Below are positions 44,601-55,099 of a stretch of DNA of 64,000 nucleotides, piece after piece. Under the pieces are notes generated by a model. That model worked only from the letters and a program-made list of their open reading frames with translations. It did no database searches and had not been told where the DNA came from. A program made the position numbers and the translations under genes. Every line of letters begins with the position of its first letter. Positions within the stretch are counted from its first letter, which is position 1. The DNA is taken from positions 7,517,501 through 7,581,500 of the forward strand of contig NC_071340.1 in assembly GCF_027744825.2 (NCBI RefSeq). The letters run 5' to 3'. Origin of the DNA: Synchiropus splendidus. Taxonomy: Eukaryota > Chordata > Actinopteri > Syngnathiformes > Callionymidae.

Positions 44601-47600
44601 CCGCCAACTAGATAACAAACTTGTAAAATAGTTTTGAGAAAGGTTTATCCACGGTAGATCTGACAGTTAGCGTTGCTTGCCCCACCTTATTTGTCTTTTA
44701 TAACTCATGTCATTACTCTTAAAAGAGAGTATTGTGCGTCAAATGAATGGAAGGAATCCGTTGTCAGGCTTGTGACTTCCATGATCAACTTTCCTGACAC
44801 TCCCTGTCGGGTTTGTGCGTCGGGCCATGCAGGGCAGCATCATCAGTCCTGTGCATCAACCTTTGTAAGCCGATTAAGTTACTTAGGAGAAGATGACACC
44901 GTAGTCTGGTGTTTCCACTACACGCTGCCAAGTACCTGCCGCGTGTTTGAAATTACTTTGTCAGTCACCTTGTTTTTTTTGTTGTTGTATGCCAAGAGTT
45001 CTGTGAAAGAGCTTTGGTGGGTTTTACTTTACTTTACTTTACTCCTGACGGAGAGCAGGAGGTCTTGTGTCCTAACACTCCTCTGGCTTACGTGTGGCGA
45101 GCCTTCGGCGCATGCCAGCCGCTGAGCTGAGATGCAGATGGAGCGAAGGGGATTAACCTGAACTCACGGTTAGGAGGATGTACAGCCCAGGTCCCTGCCC
45201 CAAGTCCAAACCACTCACTTAAATCAGGAAGATTATTGTTGCTGAAATGTACCGTTGAGACACACACACCTCCCACTGAACGCATGTTCCACTTCCCTTT
45301 TTAAACACATTTGTGTGTTGTATAGCAAGTTAAAAGTTTGTGTTAGCTTCAAAGCTATTCCACTATCAAAACAAAATTTTCTGGGAAAACTACCACAAGT
45401 GAGGCTACAAGAATAAAATTGTAAGTAAGTAATGTTTTTCTCCCCAAACATTTCTCACCAAATATAAATATTACATTGTAACAGGTCTCCAAAAGTGTTC
45501 AGCTGTGTTCCCCTAAAACTAATATTTCCCAACCAAAATCTGGTGTGAGAGCCTCCTGTGTTTTGGCCGAAGCACCTCCTCAAACAGCCGGCGTCTGTTG
45601 AGAGACAGATGGTTAAAGTCGACCTCAGCAGGTTTGGTAATGGCTTCAGTTAATCTGCATATCAGAGTTGTGCTGTAGTTCACCATTTTTCATGTTTAAA
45701 CGCTCGTGATGAAAAGGGTGTTTTCAGCCCCGAGTGCAGCTTTTCGGCTTATTCATGCCTCTCGCCTGGATTTTTGCATGGTGGGCTGCAGGAGCCGAAA
45801 TCATGGTGAGGCACATTGTTCCCTTCAAGCTCTCCGCGGTCAAGAGGATTCAGGGATTTTGAGATTTGCTTTGTCGAATTCATTTCTTGGTGACAGGCGT
45901 TCTTAAAACAAGCGAGATTGCAACAGCTTAGGGAGCGTCAGCGCGGTAGCAACCACTCCCGCCGGCTTATTTAATTGCACATTAGAAAAAAAAATAAGGA
46001 CGGCGGACCGGGGGCGATATTTTAAAGTGTTTATCTGATTCTCACAAACGCTTTTTGGAAGCGATCCAGTCGGGTTGTCTAATAGGATTGCTGGAGTGAT
46101 GCGGGGTTCTGGTGCTGCAACGGAAGCTTGTCCAGAGGAAAAATGTGTTTTACGTTGGATTCGATCAGACAGTGTGACCAGCACCCTGCTGAGCTGCGGA
46201 AGGTAAAAATAGATTTGGGGAAAGATAAGGGCAGGCAACAGGAGGGGTCCGGATCACTCGATGGGTCACGCAGATATGACACCCAGTTCTTGTCACATGA
46301 TCCAGTGAGGAGAGAATGAGCTATCGGCTCGGCAAGGGTTTGACCCAGTTCCCTGCGGCAGATAGAGGTCACATGTCTGGACTGTAAGCACCGGCCAATT
46401 TCACTTTCTCACCGTCAACAATGAAGAAGCCCTGTGATCTAAAATAAAGCCGGTCGTGCGGCCAGACTGGTGGTTCCTCTGCTGTGGGAGGAGGAGGCAG
46501 CTGCGGCGCCTATTAGGTGGCATTAGCTCAGTGCCCCCGACCACGGCCACAAACGTATCTACCGCTCTCATTTGCAATGGAAACAGCAAAGCCGATTGAG
46601 GCCTGTCTGCCGGCTGAGGACGATGGGTGCGCCGGAGATGAGCCGGCGCAGAGCCGTCGCCACCCACTCTGGTGACTCCTCTGACCCTGTTTACATTCGC
46701 GGCTCCAGCCGATGCAGTTCAGCTGTTGACAAGTTGTTTTGAGGGACCTCCATGTCACACTCAACATGTGCCTTACTGAAGCACGCTCTTGTGGCAGAAC
46801 TCGCTCAAGTTTCCAATTGACTAAATGATTTCTTTATGAGATGAGTTTTTAGCATCGGCCAGATCCACGCAGTGTCTGTGAGAGGAAAGCATTTCTTACC
46901 TGCTGCTATAAGGATTTGAAGCTGGAGCTGTTGTGTTGCTGTTGAGTTGAAACGCTGATGACAACAGTGGAATCTGTAGAAATGATCAGAGGAAGACCCG
47001 CTGTTATCACAGTCAATGAAGGTGTTACATTATGAGGTATTGTTTTATTCCTGCGCTGCGTTGGCTTCAGATCTTCACTGACAAAGAGAGTCTGTGGTGG
47101 TGAGTTTGACATGATGAAAGGGTTGTTTCACCGGTCATCAGGCTGGTGGTTTCTCATATTAGCGTTGCTGCTCCAGAGTGACTGCTTCCTCAATGGCAAG
47201 CACATCCATTTTGTCCAACGTAGAGCAACCATTCCATTTTTCGGCCGCCTGACACCAACCAGAACTTGGTTGCTGCTTATAAGACTTCAAAAAAATCACA
47301 TGAACTTGAACCTCACTCCTTGAATGACTTGGGACTTTTATCACCTGTTGTGTCTGGACACCTGTGGTCTTTTATTGTGTTAAAACCATAAAATCTTTAA
47401 ATTTACGGAGCTTTAACTGTTGACATTTTGGGACACATCTGTTGTCAAGCATTTGTCTGCTGTGGATTGCTAGTCATCTGCTCTGGGGTGGGACTGTGTA
47501 TCCATACAGCGCAGATGCCCAGGTCTATACTGCACACAGTGTTGTCCTGTTTCTCGCGAAGGTTGCAGTGATGTAATAAACGGTAACAAAGACCAACAAA

Positions 47601-50600
47601 CCACAGCTCCTCCAGCGTGAGCATGACATGGATGATGATGGAGTGGCTCCCTGATGTTCGTGCTTCTTCTTTATCTCACCTCCAGCTAAAGTTGCGTGTG
47701 AGAGCCACTACAAAGAGGCGGAACAAGTGTGTGTGAACACAGCAGTGACGGAGAGAAAAAAAAAGCACCCCGGGGCACCGGGAGTGACATTCTTGCACAG
47801 TCGAGTTGTTTCATTCTCAGCCTTCTGCTGTTGACTCACAAGATCTTTTGTGTTTTTATTCCAGTCATTTCAAGGCAGCCAAGGACGAGCCTACCTGTTT
47901 AATTCAGTGTAAGTACACTCAGCCGTGAACAGCACCACCTTAGAGTTTGCTCTCTTGTTGTGAGTGCAGATTAGTGAGGTTTAGGAAGATTGACGTCAGA
48001 ATATTCTGCTCTCCATAGGTCTAACTCTAGGCCCGGGGGCCAAATCTGGCCATGGTAGTCACTACACGTGGCCCACAGGAGCTGTAAACACATAGTTGAA
48101 ATTGGAAACTGAGGTCAAGTGTATGAAAAAGCTGCTTATTGTGGATGGAGTTAAGTGCTTCGACAGGCTAGTAAGTGGCGTTTATAAATGCCATCAAATA
48201 CAACTCCTAAAAATTCAGGCCCGTAAAGATAGAAGCACTGTCTCATGTGTTTCAAGTCAGTGGTGAAGAAGCCACAGAGAAGCCTTATGCACCTCTGTGG
48301 TGCGCTACTTCATGTGACTAGCTCCACGAAAGTATTTTCTTAGGCTCAAGTTTGCTCTGTGCTTGACATTTGCCACTTAGTTAGACCTCTACCTCTTCTA
48401 GTGTGTCATCTTCTTCACTACAAGGTCAAATGTGTATCCATCATGCTGTGAGCAGGCGTTCATGTGTCTATAGTGGCTACACCGGACTGAGTCAGTTTTG
48501 TCGGATCACACATGGAAAGCAAGCTAGTTGGCTGATATGAAGCTTGAAGTGACATATGTCCTCTGTGGCCTGACCTTTCCTTTCCGTCTTCCTCGCAGGG
48601 TGAACGTTGGCTGCGGTCGAGCTGAGGAGCGGGTCCTCCTCACAGGTTTACACGCCGTCGCCGACATCTACTGTGAAAACTGTAAAACTACGCTGGGCTG
48701 GAAATATGTGAGTCAACTGTTGTTTTCAACTTTCACCTGAGCCAAACATTCCCGTGTCACGGTCCCCCCCTCCAAGCACCTGCTGCTCCTCTGAATAGTC
48801 GCGCTGAAATATGCCGCCACAGGTCAGAAGTGCAAGGAGAGTCTCATTAAAGCGTTACTCGTCAAACGGTGGTGACAGTTTTCCTTGGCTGTGGTTTGTA
48901 TTTAGGCTCAGGGATGGAGCCTCTCAGTGGTCTCCTCGTGCGATAGATAATTATAGCGCTGACAGGTCGGTCGCAGACAGCCAGGCCGGTACCTCTGAGA
49001 GTCTACAGTGATTAAATGTCAGGCCCGTTTGAAGAGGCTTGTCCTGGTAATTGTCTGCAAACACTGTAGCGCTGAGCAGAGTACAGGACGGAGCACTCTC
49101 TTAAATATGCTTCTTAAAGGATGAAAATAATGGGAGGGTCTGTGGAAATGCCCACAGGGAAGCTATTTGTTTACACGGAGAAAACACCGATGCACTCGAC
49201 AATCTGGCTCTTTCAGGGAAACGCAGCCAAGACGTTCACTAGCCTTGGTATTCAGCCATTTTAACACTGACTCGGGTGGATTACCACGAGAACATCCTTG
49301 AAAGCGGGAGTGGTCGATGCTGTGGTTGGAAAAATGGGAGGAAATTCATCTGAGGGTGGTGCGGCCTCTGACGACGCCCTCTAAACTTCACATTTCCTCC
49401 CACTGGAGAAAGTTAGACTTCCAATAGCTCCGGGAGTGGAGCAAGAGAACGATGCAACAGGCTGTCAGAGGCAGCTGAAGTTGGTACGATCTCAACAGGC
49501 TTGTGTGGGCCTGGTACAGAAGAACACATTCAGTTGACTGGCTTTATACAGGTCTGAATCATGTTGATATTAAAAATCATCTACACCAGTTGGGCTCATT
49601 TTAAAGGCATTTTAAGTAAATAAAAACATTATTTTTGTGTAAGATTTCAGGTCGTACGTGACATTGCGTTTTCGGTCTCAGTCGGACACTTTGCATGTAG
49701 AGTCAGAGTCAGGACACGGCGACCCCTTATGGTCTAGGTCAGTGGTTCTTAACCTTGTTGGAGGCACCGAACCCCACCAGTTTCATATGCTCATTCACCG
49801 AACCCTTCTTTAGTCAAAAATAAAATATGATTTTTTTTTACTGGTGCACGAAATGAATTGTGCATTAATATCACCTTGTTCAAATAACAAAACCAACACA
49901 GTGCATGAACTCAAAACAACTTACCTCAGTAAGTCTGTTCCTTTTCTTAGTTTTTATGTCCAGCATCCTCGAAAACGATTGCTCACAAAGATATGTTGTA
50001 ACAAATGCTACAAAAAAATCCAGGGCTTTCTTAGCAATAACTGGATACTTTTACTGAGGGGTGGACCTCTGCAGCGGAGGCTCCACCGAACTCCTGAGAC
50101 CGACTCACCGAACCCCTAGGGTTCGGTCGAACCCAGGTTAAGAACCACTGGTCTGGGTGGAGAAGAGTGTCCAAGTGTCCGGCGAGTCTGCATTAAATCG
50201 AGAAACAGGGTGACGACCGGTAATGGAGATCCTCATGAAATTTTCCATGGCAATTAATTGAGGTCAAGGAACTGCCATCGGTGAATCCTCCGACCCACTT
50301 CAGCTCAGCATAGAACCTACTCCCGCTCTGGTACCGACTTCTGTCGTTTTAGCACGTGTCAGCAGGATCGTTCGCAGGTGTGCGCTTCACTTTCTTCCCG
50401 CTGCATGTTCCGGACATTGTTGGGTTATTCACCGGTGACAGCACATGAAAAATTCAGATCAGTTAGTACGAGCCAGTATACATGACCAGTTCTGTTCCCC
50501 ACAACCCCGTAACACTGAGTTTGAAGCAGCAAACAAAAACATTCATTTATCCTCACTCCTTCAATTTTGTCATTCACTTGGATGCAAACTTGAGAGTGGA

Positions 50601-51028
50601 GCATCTGAGTTTCCTGTTTCCATCAGTTAGCCTCCCACACAGCGCTCAAACCTACTTCCCATCTTTCACCAGTTTTCTGCTGGAAAACAGCCTGTTGAGT
50701 TGTGGCACCGTAATCTTCCCGGGTCACCATACCAACACGCTGTTTTGCCTGCTTTAGATTGCTATTGAATTTAATTTGGTGTCGTCTGTATATTGTTCAA
50801 GCGATTGGATGAGGCCGCTCATCGTGACTTGCTGGTCTGGATTAGGCCCACAGGCCTTGAGTTTGACACATGCTGCGACAGAAACAACGATAAGGAATGA
50901 GTGGAGTTCAGAAACAACCCTGTTGTCTTCATTTTCAGGAGCACGCCTTCGAGAGCAGTCAGAAGTACAAGGAGGGAAAGTTCATCATCGAGCTGGCTCA
51001 CATGATCAAAGACAACGGCTGGGAGTGA
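41642..51028 (+). CDS. ypel1: Yippee-like protein 1, complete
   Basis: Four coding exons: 41642-41758, 47865-47908, 48599-48707 and 50939-51028, all GT-AG. They give exactly 119 aa plus TGA, the usual length for YPEL1/2. Seen: the Yippee zinc-binding frame C23-x2-C26-x52-C79-x2-C82. The rest is nearly invariant ([42 protein letters not shown]). Known: Yippee proteins are small nuclear, nucleolar or centrosomal proteins linked to cell proliferation and cell shape; biochemical function is poorly defined. MTKSK at the start and final Glu fit YPEL1, while Ser16 is YPEL2-like. The position next to mapk1 in the same orientation decides for ypel1. One odd residue is Arg61 (GCGRAEE), where mammals have Pro. 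Confidence 0.97.
41759..47864 (+). other. ypel1: ypel1 intron between coding exons 1 and 2 (6.1 kb)
   Basis: Donor gtgagc and acceptor tttattccag. No gene or clear transposon was seen. Stretches at about 45940-46080 and 46400-46770 are rich in unusual non-repetitive sequence and could be regulatory (see findings). There is a (TTTAC)n run at about 45021-45044. Confidence 0.85.
45021..45044. repeat. (TTTAC)n pentanucleotide repeat
   Basis: About four to five units of ttact/tttac in the ypel1 intron. Confidence 0.8.
47909..48598 (+). other. ypel1: ypel1 intron between coding exons 2 and 3
   Basis: Donor gtaagt and acceptor cttcctcgcag. It holds the hAT fragment at 48019-48090. I see nothing else. 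Confidence 0.9.
48019..48090 (+). mobile_element. hAT-type MITE left-end fragment
   Basis: The block gtctaactctaggcccgggg, continuing into a ggcc-rich stretch and acgtggccca, matches the pattern of the abundant hAT termini that read 'gtcaaactcaaggcccgcgg'. The rest of the element and the duplication are not recognisable. Confidence 0.55.
49740..50150. mobile_element. complete non-autonomous hAT MITE (411 bp)
   Basis: Terminal inverted repeats are exact over 16 bp: left cagtggttcttaacct, right its complement aggttaagaaccactg. Flanking 8-bp direct repeats differ at one position (gtctaggt at 49732-49739, gtctgggt at 50151-50158). Subterminal sequence on both sides repeats the caccgaacccc theme in opposite orientation. 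There is no transposase. It lies in the last ypel1 intron. Confidence 0.92.
50844..50872 (-). mobile_element. hAT-type MITE right-end fragment
   Basis: The block ggccttgagtttgacacatg is the mirror image of the 'gtcaaactcaaggcc' hAT end, about 70 bp before the last ypel1 exon. It pairs in family and orientation with the fragment at 48019, but a ypel1 exon lies between them, so independent insertions are more likely. Confidence 0.55.
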
Positions 51029-51867
51029 GACTGGTCCTCCCCGAACACCTTCGGACCATGAAATGCTCTGGATTGAACTGCGTGGAGCGACGACTACGGA
51101 TGAGACCCCCGCCCCTCCTCTACCCCGCCCTCCTTACCACCTAGGCTCGCCGGCTTGTGACGACCAGGAAAAGGCACCAAAAAAGAAAAAGCACCCGGGA
51201 TTGTGAAGAGCGCTCAGCCACCTTTTCGGAGCCTCTCCTGGGTGTGACCCCGCCCATTGCCACTCCCTCCCTCTTCACGCCGAACCACACGTCTTGGTGA
51301 TTGTGGTATCATGGCGACCACTACACTGACGGACGTCACCACGAGGCCATTGTTGGGTTTCTTGGTTGCCGGATGACTTTTGAAGGCGTTTGTTTTCTAT
51401 CGTTTTATTTCCTGGGTTTGTCTCTGACGGCGGATGGATGTTACTGGTTAGCTTCCCTTTTCATGTCTGCCTGTTCTCACCTCTTGTGTTGGATCTCTGC
51501 CTACAGCTGAGCATGCTTTTCTTTGCTGGTGTCCAAATGAGTGACGGGGAACGGGAGTCACAAATATGTAGCAGCTTCGTAGAGTTTTTTACTATCCTTT
51601 TTCCTTTTTTCAATATTTTCTTTATGTCCTGAGACCCTCCCACTCGCACCATGTTGGTACTGTCAATCACCCACTCATCATAGAGTATTCATTTTAAATA
51701 TATAATTATGCTTAAAAGATAAAAACATCTGTAGTGTTGGGGTAGAAGCGATTGTGGCTGGTCCCATTTTTGCATTGTCTTGTATCGACACAGAGAGATT
51801 AAATATAAAGTCATTTATGATGACGTAACGATAAATATTATAGAGATGTTTGTAGTAAGTAGACATG

Positions 51868-51897
51868 GATTATATTTATACATATATATATATATAC
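51868..51897. repeat. (TA)n microsatellite
   Basis: An interrupted TA/CATA run in the ypel1 3' region. Confidence 0.75.
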
Positions 51898-52351
51898 ATT
51901 TGCTGTCATACACGTGTCTCTGTACGCAGTGTGTGTGATCATACATTACACAGCAGCATACTTGAACAACGCTACTTCACTTGCACTTTGCAGAGGCCTT
52001 GGGTTCATCTCAGTTTAGAGGCAAAGCTTTTTTTGATGGCCTTCACAGAGATGATTGACAGCTTGCTGGAAACTGAGGGAAGGTCGCTAAGCAGCCGCAG
52101 AACTTGCCGGTCGTTCCTTTGACAGTGGGCGTCTGCCTAGTTTCGTCCCTCTCGCAGACTCCGCCGCTACACCCGGGTTTGAAACTGTGTGGATTTTGGA
52201 GTTACACTGTCGCTCAGGTAACATTCTCTCCACTACGTTTACATTTCAGAATGTATCAGTTAACACTAAGAATCCACACAGCGGTGTCACTGAGATGCTT
52301 GGTCATCCAGGTACGCACTCACACCAGATATCTCCTTTACATTAGCATTAC

Positions 52352-52562
52352 AACCAGCCTCACTGCCAGAAGATCGCGGGTTCGATCCCAGCGTGAGGTG
52401 GTTTGGAGTGTGAACAGGTTCTTGTGGGTTTCCTCCCACAGTCCACTGACACAGAGGTCAATCGATAACCCTGTAGATGTGTGTGAGAGAGGTTGTCTAT
52501 ATGGTGGGCTTTCCAGGGTGTCCCTTGCCTCTCACCACAAGTACCTGGGATGGACTGCACAT
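52352..52562 (+). mobile_element. degenerate tRNA-derived SINE
   Basis: A polymerase III B box, GGTTCGATCCC, spans 52379-52389. It is followed by landmark words of a widespread fish SINE body: gtgggtttcctcccacagtc, gagaggttgtctatat, and ccagggtgtcccttgcctct. The A box region is eroded. The long + strand open frame across it is not a gene. Confidence 0.75.
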
Positions 52563-52960
52563 TGATGCTTCATGTCGACTTGATTCTAGTGTGCTGTCAT
52601 TTGGGATGTCAGCCACACCATGATCAGCATCACAACAATCACGTGATAAAAACTAGAAAAGCACTCGGAGCACAAACCTCCGCCAAGCAGCTTCACTCCA
52701 CTCCCAATGACACAGTAAAAATCCCAGCGATCCAGATCATTTTGTACCATGTCCAAATTCTTATATTTCCTGAAAATTCCATCTAAATCCCTCTGAATTT
52801 TCCTGTTACTTTGAAACCGCCGCTGTCCAAAGCAATAGCTCCTTGGCGGAAGTAAGAATTACTGGCTATTTGACTTAAAGTCACAGAAGAAGCATGTTGC
52901 CAGTCACTCATCGCCACACACGACGCTCGCCAGTTACAGAGCTACACAATCCGTTATACA

Positions 52961-52966
52961 AATAAA
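52961..52966 (+). terminator. ypel1: candidate ypel1 polyadenylation signal (proximal)
   Basis: Exact AATAAA in AT-rich context, 1.9 kb after the stop codon. Confidence 0.35.
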
Positions 52967-53110
52967 GCCTCTTTACTCCGTCAAGCCTTTGAGATGGCTG
53001 TGTTGGTAACCAACCCTTGGTTTTATGGCGACCAGAGTGACTCCTCTCAGACGCCGCTTTGATGTAGTTCTGCTTCCCCTCCGTCGTGGCTCTCCTTGCA
53101 CTTTATCCCT

Positions 53111-53142
53111 GCGCACGCACGCACGCACGCTCGCTCGCTCGT
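53111..53142. repeat. (GCAC)n/(GCTC)n tetranucleotide repeat
   Basis: About four gcac units change into about three gctc units downstream of ypel1. Confidence 0.85.
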
Positions 53143-55077
53143 CGTCTCTTCTTTCATTTGCCTCTAAGTTGAGTGAATCTTGTGCCTCTTCAAATGAAAC
53201 CTAAAGGACGGCCTCCCCCGTTGTGCAGAGCATAACTCCCCAACGTGAACCGACGTGTCTTCCCCCTCCACCAAGGATTCATGGAAACTCCGCCCTGACC
53301 AATCTGTCCCCCATCTTCGGTCTTCACATGACAAAGGTGCAGAAGCAGACACTCCTCATGTTGCATTTGGAACTAGAGTATGAAAAGACGATAGCAGTGA
53401 TTGATTACTTTGCAGGCGAGGTCAGTCAGATCACCGACAAGGCAAAGCTCAAATCTTCAGCAGTCATACCTACTTGAAAACAGCTGCGATATTGGCCCGT
53501 GTCACAGTGTTGTACATATATATTTAAGGTTTTATACATATTTCTACTGGGTTGGTTCTTTTACTTCCCCAACTTAAGCACTTTTGTTCACTGTACCTCT
53601 GGCTGCGTGTGCGCGACAGGAACGTGAATGTTACGCTTCCCCAGGTTCCGCCTCTGACAACGTGTTCCCTTTCTTGACCCCGCTGTTTGATTTATGTCTT
53701 TTGTTTTCAGTTACTCTCTTTAGTCTTGTTTCTGTAGCTTGTGCAGTGGAAGTCCGCTCGAGGGACGTGTTTAGCGAAGCCGCCGCGTAGACGTTGAGGA
53801 TGAGCTGGAATCTCCCACGGTGTGCAGGGAGAGCCTTTACCGAGTCACCCCCCCCCCCCCACATCAGTCCTGCACAGAGAGCTTTCACCAGTCATGAACA
53901 AACCCACTGGCTGCCATATTGGAGGACTCCAGCTTTTGGCGACACTGGCTGTGCACTCTTGATTGTATTTTTTTCAACTCTGTTGCCTCTTGTGAACCTT
54001 GAACCAAATCGTTCCCTGGGTTGGTGCGTTCCAGGTTTCTCGGACTTGAATTGGCGAACGGTGCATTCAAGCGCTCCTTTTCCTGCTCGTGAAGCCAGGA
54101 AATATCATTGACCTCATTGTGTTTACCAGGTATTTTCGTTCCTGTGGTTGTGAGTCCTGGGACACTCCTTTCATGAACTCGGGTATTTTGGAACTTGCCA
54201 CTTGGTATTCACCACTGTGTTGGCTGTTTCTTGTTGTTAAACTTGAAGACTATTTGGCTTGAGTGAGTTGATAAGAAGCTCTTGAATGCACTTACCTCAA
54301 TATTGAGCCTTCTCGGAGGATCCACACAGTCGAGCCTCTTCTGCAGGTTCATCAAATTAGATGTACTTTCCCTTTAGTCACAGAGGTATTTTCGGAGCGA
54401 TGTCTGCTCGAGCAGCCCATTGATGTCAGCTTCAATCATGACTTAATGGACAACTCTTCAGAGTCCACGCACAGAGCCAGTTCACGCCTCAAAGACAGAC
54501 GAGAAACCACCTCCAACATGCCGCCAGTCGGGGTCGCTGGGAGTTCATGGCGAAGCCTCTTCCCTTCGATCAGGCAGCGTGTGTGGAAAGATGCCAGTGT
54601 CACGCCGGTGTTTACCAAATATCGCCCACATTTCTGCTGGAGGAAGTTCGCGCTCCCTGATACCAAAGGAGAACTGCGGTCCAGCGCGACGCTTTTCTCC
54701 CCGCCGAATGTTTTCAACTCTGTGCAGCATCACAGCAGCTCGGATGACAAATGTAGATACCTGCTGCTGAAAGTGTTTACTGTTTATTGTTCTGTTTCTT
54801 TGGTGACACTGGCGACCGACTTTACTTACCTGATAGGGTGTGGATGGAGGGCCGACACAGGGGGAAGGGTTCTTCTCCTAGGACTGTTACATTTACAGGA
54901 TTCAAGCATGTTGTATTTATAATGGCTATATGTTGTGCCTGTTTTATTATTATTATTATTTTCCTGAATTTAAATGCTATTATATGCTTTTTATTTGACT
55001 ACATTGCTTTGCATTCTGTCTTAGTAAAACCATGTCACATGTCTGTTTTCACTCTAATGTAAACTCTCGGATATCAC

Positions 55078-55083
55078 AATAAA
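55078..55083 (+). terminator. ypel1: candidate ypel1 polyadenylation signal (distal)
   Basis: Exact AATAAA followed within 30 bp by ctgtggcttccgtctc, a reasonable downstream element. Confidence 0.45.
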
Positions 55084-55099
55084 TTTTCAATGGCATTTA

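Larger units (their letters stand above)
48708..50938 (+). other. ypel1: ypel1 last intron
   Basis: Donor gtgagt and acceptor cattttcag. It carries the complete hAT MITE at 49740-50150 and a hAT end at 50844-50872. The part at 48810-49110 is non-repetitive and may be regulatory. Confidence 0.9.
51029..55085 (+). other. ypel1: ypel1 3' untranslated region (extent inferred)
   Basis: Noncoding after TGA at 51026-51028, with no new exon signal. Candidate signals are AATAAA at 52961-52966 and AATAAA at 55078-55083, the latter followed by GT-rich sequence. A decayed SINE at about 52352-52562 and simple repeats lie inside. If the nearer signal is used, the UTR is about 1.9 kb; otherwise about 4 kb. 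Confidence 0.45.

Noticed and set aside
52360..52400. A functional tRNA gene at the B box
   Set aside because: No acceptor stem or A box pairs with it; downstream words identify a SINE.
52104..52565. 153-codon + strand open frame
   Set aside because: It overlaps the tRNA-derived SINE and reads through its noncoding body.
54446..54922. 158-codon + strand open frame
   Set aside because: No domain; lies in the ypel1 3' region with an equally long open frame on the other strand.
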